A stretch of DNA of 36,353 bases, from NCBI GenBank assembly GCA_022509185.1, contig JAFLTS010000021.1, positions 1-36,353 on the forward strand, in the 5' to 3' direction. This DNA comes from Muribaculaceae bacterium (lineage in GTDB: Bacteria > Bacteroidota > Bacteroidia > Bacteroidales > Muribaculaceae). A model generated the notes under the pieces. The model was not told the origin of the DNA. It was given only the letters and a program-made list of their open reading frames with translations, and did no database searches. Position numbers and translations under genes: made by a program. The number at the start of each line of letters is the position of its first letter. Positions within the stretch are counted from its first letter, which is position 1. Of the stretch, positions 8,489-18,241 are shown in pieces.

Positions 8489-8965
8489 TTAATCTATAAT
8501 TTTGTCTTTCACGAATTTTTGCCGCAGACTTTCACGGTTTACTGTAACTATCACCGGAACCACTACACGGTCGTTACCGATCATAGCTTTGTCTTTATCA
8601 GGCTTCTCTGTGGTGATATACTTTCTGTAATTACCTTTATGTTTGAAGAATTTTGCGAAGTATTCAGAATTATTTCTCCGTGCCACAGGACTATCGATAA
8701 CAGGCCATGCATTGCAATCCCCGGCTCCATTAGTAATATGATTGAAAGTGACTTCCTCTACAGCCTTCTTTCCTGCATTTTCAACAGCCTGGTTATAATC
8801 TTTGCCTGACCCCCAAACGCGGAGAATCTGAGCACCGGAAGGATCTGTGCCTAAACACTCGGTATCATAAGTCTTATATGCGGTGGTAACTGCAGTTTTC
8901 TTAGAACAGCCCGTACAGAATAAAATAGAGAGGCACAGGGCTATAAATAAATATTTTTTCATCAT
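8489..8965 (-). CDS. Small lipoprotein, paralogue of its upstream neighbour
   Basis: 158 residues. The signal peptide ends in the lipobox FCTGC with the lipidated Cys at residue 20, so it is expected to be a membrane-anchored lipoprotein. After a short linker come a strand ILRVWGSG, a helix KDYNQAVENAGKKAVEEVTF and a GAG turn, then SEYFAKFFKHKGNYRKYI and a final strand VVVPVIVTVNRESL. The helix and the FF...Y block line up with the same elements of the next gene upstream (8980-9447), so the two look like diverged duplicates. The Ala-spaced helix recalls LPP20-type domains, which is an inference. The start could be the first or the second of two Met codons. Confidence 0.7.
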   Translation of the reverse strand: MMKKYLFIALCLSILFCTGCSKKTAVTTAYKTYDTECLGTDPSGAQILRVWGSGKDYNQAVENAGKKAVEEVTFNHITNGAGDCNAWPVIDSPVARRNNSEYFAKFFKHKGNYRKYITTEKPDKDKAMIGNDRVVVPVIVTVNRESLRQKFVKDKIID

Positions 8966-8979
8966 TACTCAGGATTTTC

Positions 8980-9447
8980 TTACCAAAGATTATTCATACC
9001 GGATACTATACCGTTGTCCATCAGATATTGTAAAAGTTTCTCTTTGTCTACCAAGACATTTCCGCTCACCTCATATTTCCCTTTCGGTAGTTTAGTGGCC
9101 ACCACCGAAGATGATTTTAGATTGCAGAAATCAAGATATTTTTTCTCTTTATTGAAAAGAGTGAAGAATTCCGCCTTAGTGTCTCTGACAGCAGGATCAT
9201 TAATAAGAGCTTTCTGGGCGTTATACCCGGCTCCTCCTCCAACACCACGGAACATAACACCATCCACTGCAAGCCTTTTGAGCCAGTCTTGCGATGCCTT
9301 GTATTCTTTTTTACTCAAAATAGCTGTTACTTTAACAAAATAATTTCCACCGTCGCCCACTCCGGCGAATTCCAGGTTATAATCCTGAGCCATACAGTTG
9401 AAGATGGCTACGAACAAGAATACCAATAAAGAGATCTTCTTTTTCAT
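8980..9447 (-). CDS. Small exported protein, paralogue of the adjacent lipoprotein
   Basis: 155 residues with a cleavable signal peptide ending at CMAQ (about residue 21); no lipobox is seen. The mature part has a strand YFVKVTAIL, a helix KEYKASQDWLKRLAVDGVMF, a Gly-rich turn GVGGGAGYNAQKA, DTKAEFFTLFNKEKKYLDF and a C-terminal VDKEKLLQYLMDNGIV. The spacing of the AVxxVxF motif, the GAG turn and the EFF/EYF block matches the lipoprotein encoded 14 bases downstream. The function is unknown. As both copies are kept side by side, one lipidated and one soluble, they may act as a pair. Confidence 0.7.
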   Translation of the reverse strand: MKKKISLLVFLFVAIFNCMAQDYNLEFAGVGDGGNYFVKVTAILSKKEYKASQDWLKRLAVDGVMFRGVGGGAGYNAQKALINDPAVRDTKAEFFTLFNKEKKYLDFCNLKSSSVVATKLPKGKYEVSGNVLVDKEKLLQYLMDNGIVSGMNNLW

Positions 9448-9456
9448 AATTTCAAG

Positions 9457-10917
9457 TTATTTCTTTTCGCGTATTTGTAACCCGGGTGTCATAGCCAGGT
9501 CTTCAGTTTTCCCTTTTGTCACTCTGAAAGCAGTGCCTTTATGATTTGTATCAAAATAATCATCAAACCTTACATTTTTGTTATCCCAGGCAGTCACAGC
9601 TTCTACTTCGCCGAGTTTCTTGAATGAAGTCTTCCCTTTCTTATCCCTTTTTTTCTGAACGACTTCATATTTTTTACCTCTCACCACATCTTCCTTTGCG
9701 CCGATATGGGAATAAAGCATGTCATCCTCGAAATAGAAGGGTGTCCGAGGTCGGAAAATTTCATATTTTTTTGAAAGATTGGTTATACCTTTTGCCACAG
9801 CTCTTTCGCATACATCAAGTATCACCTCATCTTCATTGCTCCAACTTCTGAGAATAGTCTTGCCGCTAGCTTCCTTGTAATCCCCGAGGTATTCGAGACC
9901 GAAACTTGTATTATCAAACCTTTCTTTTCTTCGCTGGGCCTCATTGTTGGGAGTGGTAGAATCAACCCAATAGTTATTGAAGAGGGCATCAGTCATGGTA
10001 TCATCCCATTTCAATCTGTAGAGGTAGGAATGAACATTTACACGGAATCCACCAAGATCATCGAGAACGGCAGCTCCGGCATAACCTAACTGAGCTCCGG
10101 CCCCCCAAGCGGCAGATTGCTGGGCTTTCTTGTTGGCTGCTGCGTAATTTCCCTTTGAATATTCATTCTGGGCCTGTATACCGCTATATACTGACATGGC
10201 CTCTGAGGCTACAGATAAAAGACCGGTAACAAGTGATCCTATCTTGAATCCTTTCTTTTTGTCGATATAATCCATATCACAAACCAACACAAAAGTATTC
10301 TCTAACAGATCAATCCCTTCTTCCCGAAGTAAAGAAGTGCCCCTTACTGTCTGAATCACCCTCTCGTAATCTTGATAAAAAGCTCCATATCCTCCGCGGT
10401 CGTGAATCAGGTCCATATTCATGCCTCCGCTGTAGGGATCACGATTAAACCATTTTGAAACTAAACTTTGTGAGACTTTATTCTGACGTAAAATTCTGTC
10501 GATATCTTCCTTTTTCTGTTTTCCTTTTACATTCACCACCCTTACGTCTACATTATGTTCATTATAACGGGCCGGCATAGGGAAGGCCTGGAACACGCGG
10601 GTCATTCCTTCAGCATACTGCTTGTCACTATGTGCCAACAAAATCAGACATAAAGAGCTTCTTCGATAATTTTCTTTATAAGCATCCTTTCCTGTAGAAG
10701 CATTGGTGGAAAAAGAAAACATATCGGGAATGGATAGCTTCATTCCATTGAAAAACAAACTTTCAGCTCCGGGATTAAGTTTGACCAGATCTTCGGCGCT
10801 TACCCCATATTGGGTGGCGATACTTTCAATGGTTTCACCCTCACTAACCACATGCATTGTCTGAGCATGCAGGCTTAAGGCAGTTAAAATTAAAAACAGG
10901 GATAAAAATTTTTTCAT
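9457..10917 (-). CDS. Secreted LysM-domain protein
   Basis: 486 residues. A signal peptide ending in HAQ is followed at residues 21-64 by one LysM domain (MHVVSEGETIESIATQYGVS ... LNPG ... NGMKLSIP), which in known families binds peptidoglycan or chitin-like glycans. Residues about 85-220 form an unrecognised alpha/beta domain with LCLILLAHSDKQ and LLENTFVLVCDMDYID. Residues 224-290 are rich in Gly and Ala with two hydrophobic stretches (GSLVTGLLSVASEAMSV; WGAGAQLGYAGAAVLDDLGG), as in membrane-inserting or packed helices. The C-terminal 90 residues look beta-rich and SH3-like (YSHIGAKEDVVRGKKYEVVQ), resembling FlgT C-terminal domains; this last point is weak. It is the second gene of the operon and probably its cell-wall anchor. 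Confidence 0.75.
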   Translation of the reverse strand: MKKFLSLFLILTALSLHAQTMHVVSEGETIESIATQYGVSAEDLVKLNPGAESLFFNGMKLSIPDMFSFSTNASTGKDAYKENYRRSSLCLILLAHSDKQYAEGMTRVFQAFPMPARYNEHNVDVRVVNVKGKQKKEDIDRILRQNKVSQSLVSKWFNRDPYSGGMNMDLIHDRGGYGAFYQDYERVIQTVRGTSLLREEGIDLLENTFVLVCDMDYIDKKKGFKIGSLVTGLLSVASEAMSVYSGIQAQNEYSKGNYAAANKKAQQSAAWGAGAQLGYAGAAVLDDLGGFRVNVHSYLYRLKWDDTMTDALFNNYWVDSTTPNNEAQRRKERFDNTSFGLEYLGDYKEASGKTILRSWSNEDEVILDVCERAVAKGITNLSKKYEIFRPRTPFYFEDDMLYSHIGAKEDVVRGKKYEVVQKKRDKKGKTSFKKLGEVEAVTAWDNKNVRFDDYFDTNHKGTAFRVTKGKTEDLAMTPGLQIREKK

Positions 10918-10932
10918 AGGATAGGTATAAAA

Positions 10933-11823
10933 TTAATTCAATTTTATAATCACCACATTTGAAATACTCCAGAAAGCATGGCTGTCTACAATTTCAAAAG
11001 TATATTCGCCATCTCCGGTTTTTTCAAAATTATAGCTTCCAATTGGAGCTTGTGTAAGTAAATCCGGTTTCTTTTTTGATTTTAGTTTTACATTGTTGAA
11101 TTTACGGATATCCACTTTCATACAATCAGAAAGTGAGATGTTTCCCGCGTTGAAAGTGGTTTTTTTGAGAAAACCACCTTTCAGGAGCCCTAAAGATTCA
11201 AGCTTCTTTTTATCTGCGGCAAGAAAATATCCTTCGTTCATTTGTTCAGTCTGATCCGCTACTATCTGATCGAGTTGCCTGTTTTGGGAAGAAAGCTCCA
11301 TATTATTGGTGGTAAGAGTTTCCACATTGGCTGTAAGCTCAGTGATACTTCGTTTGCTTGTCTCGAGTTCAATTTGAAGCTGAGCTATCTGATTTTCTTT
11401 TTCTTCAAGTTGCTTATTAAGAAAACTAACCATTGCCGATAGACGGGCTATCTCTTTTGAATCAGCTGAGGATTTTTCAAGTTTTGCTGAAAGTTCCTGA
11501 ATCTTAGCTTTCTGGCGTTCGATTATAGATCCGAATTCCTGGATTCTTTCCTTCACTTCTTTTCGAGAATATGGTTGGCCGGTTTCTACATTTACCACAT
11601 TTAGAAGCACTCCTTCCTGAATTGCAATGCTGTCTACACATTCTGAAATTTCACCTAAGTAGCCGTTTAAAGTGTTTAGTTCAAGTTCGCAGGAATCCTT
11701 TTGGGCAAGCACTTTGTCATATTCTTCTTTGTCGATTTTTTCTGTCTTTTCCCCACAAGATAACAACAGGGCGGAGGCACCGGTAATAATGATAGCCCCA
11801 AATAGTGATATAGTTGATCTCAC
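10933..11823 (-). CDS. Coiled-coil lipoprotein, first gene of the envelope operon
   Basis: 296 residues. The lipobox ALLLSC puts the lipidated cysteine at residue 23. A short helical part (30-60) precedes a long coiled coil at about 88-196, with heptad-like Leu/Ile spacing and many Glu, Lys and Gln (for example KQLEEKENQIAQLQIELE). A C-terminal domain of about 100 residues has LGLLKGGFLKKTTFNAGNIS and a beta-rich end with SYNFEKTGDGEYTFEIVD. This plan, a lipid anchor plus a long spacer and a globular tip, is typical of proteins that bridge part of the periplasm. The family was not recognised beyond that. It has its own Bacteroides-type promoter upstream, and all six following genes are spaced 5-24 bases apart. 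Confidence 0.72.
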   Translation of the reverse strand: MRSTISLFGAIIITGASALLLSCGEKTEKIDKEEYDKVLAQKDSCELELNTLNGYLGEISECVDSIAIQEGVLLNVVNVETGQPYSRKEVKERIQEFGSIIERQKAKIQELSAKLEKSSADSKEIARLSAMVSFLNKQLEEKENQIAQLQIELETSKRSITELTANVETLTTNNMELSSQNRQLDQIVADQTEQMNEGYFLAADKKKLESLGLLKGGFLKKTTFNAGNISLSDCMKVDIRKFNNVKLKSKKKPDLLTQAPIGSYNFEKTGDGEYTFEIVDSHAFWSISNVVIIKLN

Positions 11824-11864
11824 AAATTGAATGTTTTGAAGTTAGCGATGAATGTTAATAATGG

Positions 11865-11896
11865 CAAATTTAATAATAATTCACGTTATATTCAAT
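11865..11896 (-). promoter_or_regulatory. Bacteroides-type promoter of the seven-gene envelope operon
   Basis: Read on the minus strand, a TTG element (ATTG, 11896-11893) is followed after 20 bases by TAAATTTG (11872-11865), matching TAnnTTTG. The transcript would start near 11858, giving a leader of about 35 bases before the lipoprotein start at 11823. Confidence 0.65.
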
Positions 11897-11963
11897 AAAA
11901 GTTAAAGAAAGAAGTTTTTAATATTTTAGAGAGAAAAAGAATGGATTAAATGTAAAATTTCTA

Positions 11964-11994
11964 CAAAAAGAGGGGATGCATTTTCTGCATCCCC
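11964..11994 (-). terminator. Terminator of the thioredoxin gene
   Basis: GGGGATGCA and TGCATCCCC form a perfect 9-bp stem (11972-11980 with 11986-11994) around a 5-base loop. On the minus strand it is followed by TCTTTTTG, so it works in the direction of the thioredoxin gene, which ends 38 bases upstream. It separates that gene from the envelope operon. Confidence 0.85.
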
Positions 11995-12031
11995 GGCATT
12001 GATAAAAAAATTGTTACACTAAATATTTTAA

Positions 12032-12325
12032 TTAAAAGAAGCGTGCTACTTCGCGGTAAAGCTCATCTCCCGGCATTTCGCCGCTTGAACGCCAAACTTC
12101 CTGTCCATCTTTATAAACGATGAAAGTAGGATATGCTTCAACATCATTTTCTTCAGTAAGTGTCTGGTATTTATCAACATCAAATTGATAAACGGAGGCT
12201 CTGTTGCCTAATTTTTCTTTAACTTCTTCCACTACCGGCATCATTCTCTGGCAATGAGGGCACCATGAAGCGAAAAATTCTACCAAAACCACTTTGTTGC
12301 TGTTGATAATTTCATTGTAATTCAT
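12032..12325 (-). CDS. trxA: Thioredoxin
   Basis: A 97-residue single-domain thioredoxin that reduces disulfides in the cytoplasm (no signal peptide). The active site is WCPHC at residues 21-25 instead of the classical WCGPC. The fold is otherwise standard: VVLVEFFASWC, the buried-Asp strand VYQFDVDKY, and the cis-proline block AYPTFIVYKDGQEV. A CPHC centre is known from DsbA-like proteins and some thioredoxins and should make the protein somewhat more oxidising; that is an inference. It is transcribed alone, away from the nuo-atp cluster. A short inverted repeat precedes it. Confidence 0.92.
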   Translation of the reverse strand: MNYNEIINSNKVVLVEFFASWCPHCQRMMPVVEEVKEKLGNRASVYQFDVDKYQTLTEENDVEAYPTFIVYKDGQEVWRSSGEMPGDELYREVARFF

Positions 12326-12349
12326 AATCTTGCTAATTTAAAAGGTTGA

Positions 12350-12369
12350 AACCGATGTTATTATCGGTT
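12350..12369. repeat. Inverted repeat upstream of thioredoxin
   Basis: AACCGAT (12350-12356) and ATCGGTT (12363-12369) form a perfect 7-bp inverted repeat around 6 bases, 25 bases upstream of the thioredoxin start. It could be an operator or a hairpin in the leader. No T run follows, so it is not a terminator. A TATAAT-like stretch lies just upstream of it on the minus strand, but no clear TAnnTTTG element does. Confidence 0.35.
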
Positions 12370-12498
12370 CTGATATTATAACAACAGGGCTAATGAATAG
12401 TTCGAGAAAATTTAAAAGAAAAAGGGATAAAAAATACATATAACAGAAAGAGAGAAATAAAGAAAATGAAATAAATTTTATCTTTTGTAAAAATTGGT

Positions 12499-12506
12499 TA
12501 TCTTTG
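12499..12506 (+). promoter_or_regulatory. Likely -7 promoter element of the nuo-atp-nuo cluster
   Basis: TATCTTTG matches TAnnTTTG, 71 bases before nuoA. The upstream element is poor (TTTT at the expected distance). This is the only TAnnTTTG match I noticed before nuoA, so transcription of the whole cluster probably begins near 12513. Confidence 0.55.
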
Positions 12507-12550
12507 CAAAGAAATGTGGTCTTACGGGATTACATTACGAAAGCCATAAA

Positions 12551-12565
12551 ACTAACTAACTAACT
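12551..12565 (+). repeat. Short tandem repeat in the nuoA leader
   Basis: The unit CTAA is repeated so that ACTAACTAACTAACT fills 12551-12565, 12 bases before the nuoA start. Similar CTAACT or CTGACTAA strings precede nuoI, nuoJ and nuoM. No function is known. Confidence 0.4.
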
Positions 12566-12576
12566 TTAAACGATTT

Positions 12577-12948
12577 ATGGGTCTGTTGCTCGAGATAGGC
12601 AATGGCGTCTTATCCGTCACGGCGATTCTGACGGGTATGCTTTTGGTGTTTGCTGCATTGCTGATAGCGAGGTTGCTCTCGCCCCGTTCATTTACAGTAT
12701 GGAAATCTGAGCCCTATGAATGTGGTGTTCCCACCCGAGGTGCATCCATGATTCAATTCAAAGCCGGCTATTATATTTTTGCCATACTTTTCCTTATTTT
12801 CGATGTTGAAACCGTGTTTCTATATCCGTGGTCGGTAGTGATGAAAGGCCTCGGTCCACAGGGTCTTCTTTGCATCGGTATATTTATGTTTATTCTTATT
12901 TTAGGTCTGGCTTATGCCTGGCGGAAGGGAGCTTTGAAATGGACGTAA
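12577..12948 (+). CDS. nuoA: Complex I subunit A
   Basis: A 123-residue membrane subunit of the proton-pumping NADH:quinone oxidoreductase family, located at the junction of the membrane arm and the quinone site. Three helices are visible. The conserved loop [14 protein letters not shown] follows the first, and the second carries [21 protein letters not shown] with the conserved acidic residues. The length is usual. It is the first gene of the energy cluster and overlaps nuoB by 10 bases. Confidence 0.95.
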   Translation: MGLLLEIGNGVLSVTAILTGMLLVFAALLIARLLSPRSFTVWKSEPYECGVPTRGASMIQFKAGYYIFAILFLIFDVETVFLYPWSVVMKGLGPQGLLCIGIFMFILILGLAYAWRKGALKWT

Positions 12949-13550
12949 AGATCAAGGGCATGAAGCATGAAGACTTCAAAGACAATGCTTATATAGATAA
13001 GCTTGTCGAGGAGTTGAATGCAACGGGAGCAAGTGTAATGGTTGGCAAATTCGACCAGTTGATCAACTGGGGTCTCTCCAATTCATTATGGCCCCTTTGT
13101 TTCGGCACAAGTTGCTGTGCCATCGAATTTATGAGCCTTGGAGCGGCACGTTATGATATGGCGCGTTTTGGCTTTGAGGTAGCGAGAAATTCTCCTCGCC
13201 AGGCCGACTACATAATGGTGCAAGGTACAATCGTACATAAAATGGCCCCGGTGCTCCGTCGACTTTATGAGCAGCTTGCCGAACCTAAATACGTTATAGC
13301 CTGTGGGGGATGTGCCGTTTCGGGTGGCCCTTTCAAAAATTCTTATTGTGTAGTTACAGGAGTAGAGAAAATATTACCTGTAGATGTCTTTATCCCGGGG
13401 TGTCCTCCACGCCCGGAAGCAATGTTTTATGGCCTTATGCAGCTCCAGAGAAAAATTAAGGTTCAGAAATTCTTCGGAGGAGTCAACCGTAAAGAGAAGA
13501 TTCAGGAATTCTTTAAAGAGCATCCTGAGACTGAAGGAAGGCTTGGTTGA
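12939..13550 (+). CDS. nuoB: Complex I subunit B (N2 iron-sulfur subunit)
   Basis: 203 residues from the ATG at 12939, which lies inside the end of nuoA (10-base overlap, translational coupling likely). A longer open frame upstream lies wholly within nuoA and was rejected. It carries the terminal 4Fe-4S cluster N2 that passes electrons to quinone. The ligands are the tandem cysteines in GTSCCAIEF, the Cys in CGGCAVSGG and the Cys in PGCPPRPEA. The N- and C-terminal ends are a little longer than in E. coli. The protein is cytoplasmic and attached to the membrane arm. Confidence 0.95.
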   Translation: MDVKIKGMKHEDFKDNAYIDKLVEELNATGASVMVGKFDQLINWGLSNSLWPLCFGTSCCAIEFMSLGAARYDMARFGFEVARNSPRQADYIMVQGTIVHKMAPVLRRLYEQLAEPKYVIACGGCAVSGGPFKNSYCVVTGVEKILPVDVFIPGCPPRPEAMFYGLMQLQRKIKVQKFFGGVNRKEKIQEFFKEHPETEGRLG

Positions 13551-13561
13551 CAATTTAATCC

Positions 13562-15205
13562 ATGAGAAACATTATGAGCGATATAAAAGAAAAGATACTT
13601 GAGATATATCCTTCAGCTCAGTTCACTGAAGGAGAGACCCTGATGGTAACTGTTGAGGAGAAAGATTGGTATTCTTTCGCCAAAGCCATGAAAGAAACTC
13701 CGGGATTGGAATTCGATGTCCTCACAGCCGTGGTAGGTATGGATTGGGTTGATAGTTTGGGTGTAATTTATTATCTCACATCCACTTCACGCAACTGGGA
13801 AATAGTATCAGTCAAAGTAGCTGTGACCGATCGTAAGGATCCGATGATACACAGTGTAAGTGATCTATGGAAAGTTGCTAATTTTCAGGAACGTGAAGTA
13901 TATGATTTCTATGGTATCAAATTCATAAACCATCCTGATATGCGTAGATTCTTCCTGCGCAATGACTGGAAAGGCCACCCATTGAGAAAAGATTATGATG
14001 CCAATCCGGATTTGAATCCTATACCAACGGATGACGAAAAGAACGAAGACGACACTGTAAGCTACGTAGAGGATGAAAACGGCAAAGTGAAGAAAGTGCC
14101 GGGTAAAGTCTTTGAAGAAGATGAATATGTGGTGAATATAGGTCCTCAGCATCCATCAACCCATGGTGTGATGCGTTTCCGTGCATCTGTAGATGGCGAG
14201 ACTGTCAAGAAGGTGGATGTGGTATCGGGATATATTCATCGTGGAATGGAAAAACTGAGTGAAAGCCTCACCTATCCTCAGATATTGCACTTCACAGACC
14301 GTATGGACTATATGTCGGCTCATCAGAACCGTCATTGTCTCTGCATGTGTATCGAGAAGGCCATGGGAGTTGAAGTGCCGAGAAGGGCTCAGGTTATCCG
14401 CACGATGATGGATGAGCTGATGCGTATATCAAGCCATCTGCTCTCTTTCGGATGTACTGCCATGGACCTTGGTGCAACCACTGCTTTCTTCTATGGATTC
14501 CGTGAGCGTGAAATGGTGCTTGATATATTCGAGAAGACTTGCGGTGCCCGTATGTCGATGAATTATAATGTGATCGGAGGTGTGATTGCCGATCTGCATC
14601 CGGATTTCCAGAAAGACGTAAAAGAGCTTATAAAGATCATGCCTGATCGTCTAAGGGAATACCATAAAGTGTTCAGCAACAACCTTATAGCAAAAAACAG
14701 GTTGAAAAAAGTAGGACATCTCTCAAAAGAGGATGCTATCAATTATGCAATCACAGGTCCGAGTGGAAGAGGTTCCAACTGGAGTTGCGACTGCCGTAAA
14801 AAACATCCCTATGCCGTATATGCTGAGGTAGATTTCGAGGAAGTGCTTGAAACAGGATGTGATTCCTATGCTCGCTATATGGTTAGAATGAAGGAAATAG
14901 AACAAAGTTGCAAGATACTGGCTCAACTTGTGGATAATATACCTGAAGGAGATATCCGTGCTCAGATTCCTAAGATCATCAAGCTTCCTGCTGGTAATTG
15001 GTATCAGCAAGTTGAAGCAAGCCGCGGGACATTTGGCGTTTATATCGAATCTACAGGTGATAAAACTCCTTTCCGCGTGCATTTCCAGAGTCCGTGCTTC
15101 AACCTTGTTGGCGTTATGAATTTAACCTGCACCGGATACATGATAGCCGACCTGATTACAATCGGAGCAGCGCTCGACTTTGTAATTCCGGATATTGACC
15201 GATAA
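13562..15205 (+). CDS. nuoCD: Complex I fused subunit CD
   Basis: A 547-residue fusion of NuoC (about 1-160) and NuoD (about 175-547). The NuoC part has NFQEREVYDFYGIKF and LRNDWKGHPLRKDY. An acidic linker (DDEKNEDDTVSYVEDENG) joins it to NuoD, which starts VVNIGPQHPSTHGVMRF and ends DFVIPDIDR. NuoD forms the quinone-binding pocket with NuoB. Fusion of C and D is common in Bacteroidota and also seen in E. coli. The gene begins 11 bases after nuoB. Two Met codons, at residues 1 and 5, are possible starts. Confidence 0.95.
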   Translation: MRNIMSDIKEKILEIYPSAQFTEGETLMVTVEEKDWYSFAKAMKETPGLEFDVLTAVVGMDWVDSLGVIYYLTSTSRNWEIVSVKVAVTDRKDPMIHSVSDLWKVANFQEREVYDFYGIKFINHPDMRRFFLRNDWKGHPLRKDYDANPDLNPIPTDDEKNEDDTVSYVEDENGKVKKVPGKVFEEDEYVVNIGPQHPSTHGVMRFRASVDGETVKKVDVVSGYIHRGMEKLSESLTYPQILHFTDRMDYMSAHQNRHCLCMCIEKAMGVEVPRRAQVIRTMMDELMRISSHLLSFGCTAMDLGATTAFFYGFREREMVLDIFEKTCGARMSMNYNVIGGVIADLHPDFQKDVKELIKIMPDRLREYHKVFSNNLIAKNRLKKVGHLSKEDAINYAITGPSGRGSNWSCDCRKKHPYAVYAEVDFEEVLETGCDSYARYMVRMKEIEQSCKILAQLVDNIPEGDIRAQIPKIIKLPAGNWYQQVEASRGTFGVYIESTGDKTPFRVHFQSPCFNLVGVMNLTCTGYMIADLITIGAALDFVIPDIDR

Positions 15206-15297
15206 GTCTTATAAGAAACCATTAGAAATAAACCTGATAATTAATAAAAACTGTGCACGGAATTTAAACCCTGCAAGTACACATTGAAACTATAATC

Positions 15298-16374
15298 ATG
15301 TATAATTTCGGAATATGGACAGCAGATTTCAATAATTGGCTTGTGAGCTTCCTTCCTGATTGGCTCGCAGTAATTATTGAATGTGTGATAATAGGAGTGC
15401 TCGTTTTGCTTGCCTATACAGTGCTGGCATTATTTTACATTCTGTATGAAAGAAAGCTCTGCGCTTGGTTCCAATGTCGTCTCGGGCCTATGCGTGTGGG
15501 TAAATGGGGTGTACTTCAGGTGTTTGCCGACATGTTCAAGATTCTTGTCAAAGAGCTCATCTGTCTAAAAGACACCGACCGTTTTCTATTTAAACTGGCA
15601 CCCTATCTTGTTATAACATCCTCAGTAGTGATGCTTGCTTGCCTGCCATGGGGCCGGGGCCTTCAGATTATAGATTATAACATAGGTATATTCTTTATAC
15701 TTGCCGTATCATCGGTAGGTGTATTAGGTATTTTACTTGCAGGCTGGGCTTCTAACAATAAATATACCCTGATCGGTGCTATGCGAAGCGGTGCCCAGAT
15801 GGTGAGCTATGAGATATCTTTAGGTCTTGCCATTATGACAATTGTAGTATTCGCCGGTACGATGGATATCAATGAACTTGTATGGCAGCAAGACAAGGCC
15901 TGGTTCTTGTTCAGAGGACACATCCCGGCTATTATCGCTTTCCTGATTTATATAGTGGCGGCCACTGCAGAAACCAACAGAGGACCGTTCGACTTGCCGG
16001 AAGCTGAACATGAACTTACAGCAGGTTATCACACGGAATATTCAGGTATTCATTTCGGTTTCTTCTACCTGGCTGAATATCTTAACCTTTTCATCGTTTC
16101 AGGAATCGCCACATTAATGTTCCTCGGTGGTTGGATGCCTTTACACGTGCCCGGTTGGGATGGCTTCAATCATGCCATGGATGTTATCCCTTCTATAGCA
16201 TGGTTTGTTGTAAAGAGTTTCTTCGTTTCTTACATCATAATATGGTTTAAATGGACCTTCCCACGTGTGAGGATTGACCAGATGCTTTCATTTGAGTGGA
16301 AATATCTCATGCCATTGTCCCTTGCTAATCTTATACTGATGGCAATCTTTGTAGCATTGGGATGGCATTTTTAA
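15298..16374 (+). CDS. nuoH: Complex I subunit H
   Basis: A 358-residue membrane subunit with about eight helices that forms the entry of the quinone chamber. Conserved marks are YILYERKLCAWFQCRLGPMRVGK near residue 50, DMFKILVKE, the loop ETNRGPFDLPEAEHELTAGY and HTEYSGIHFGFFYLAEY. It follows nuoCD after 92 bases in which I see no terminator or promoter motif. In most Bacteroidota nuoI follows at once; here atpD does, 51 bases later. Confidence 0.95.
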   Translation: MYNFGIWTADFNNWLVSFLPDWLAVIIECVIIGVLVLLAYTVLALFYILYERKLCAWFQCRLGPMRVGKWGVLQVFADMFKILVKELICLKDTDRFLFKLAPYLVITSSVVMLACLPWGRGLQIIDYNIGIFFILAVSSVGVLGILLAGWASNNKYTLIGAMRSGAQMVSYEISLGLAIMTIVVFAGTMDINELVWQQDKAWFLFRGHIPAIIAFLIYIVAATAETNRGPFDLPEAEHELTAGYHTEYSGIHFGFFYLAEYLNLFIVSGIATLMFLGGWMPLHVPGWDGFNHAMDVIPSIAWFVVKSFFVSYIIIWFKWTFPRVRIDQMLSFEWKYLMPLSLANLILMAIFVALGWHF

Positions 16375-16377
16375 TGA

Positions 16378-17928
<1,551 letters not shown>

Positions 17929-17966
17929 TAATAAAATTCAGAATCAGGGAAGAAAACAATATAGAG

Positions 17967-18200
17967 ATGAAACTTGAAATCATATCCACAAACGAGATCA
18001 TGTTTAGCGGGGAGGTAGAATCTGTGACTCTTCCTGGTGTTTCGGGAAAATTCACAGTGTTGAAAAATCACGCTTCTTTGATCTCAGTGCTCAAGCCCGG
18101 CGAGGTTAAATATTCGGCCGGAGGACTTGAAACCAGGATTGATATCAAGGGTGGTCTCGCCGATATAGATATGAACAAAATAGCGGTGTGCGTATATTAG
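17967..18200 (+). CDS. atpC: F1Fo ATP synthase epsilon subunit (short form)
   Basis: 77 residues with the N-terminal beta-sandwich of epsilon only: LEIISTNEIMFSGEVESVTLPG, GKFTVLKNHASLISVLKPG, ADIDMNKIAVCVY. The C-terminal two-helix domain that inhibits ATP hydrolysis in many bacteria is absent, as in other Bacteroidota, where AtpC is about 80 residues. It sits in the central stalk. It lies 38 bases after atpD. Confidence 0.92.
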   Translation: MKLEIISTNEIMFSGEVESVTLPGVSGKFTVLKNHASLISVLKPGEVKYSAGGLETRIDIKGGLADIDMNKIAVCVY

Positions 18201-18241
18201 GATGCCTCTAGTGATTAGTTTAAAGATTAAAGTTTAAAGAA

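Noticed and set aside
12828..12938. Upstream extension of nuoB
   Set aside because: The extra 37 codons sit wholly inside nuoA in another frame. The conserved NuoB part begins after the ATG at 12939.
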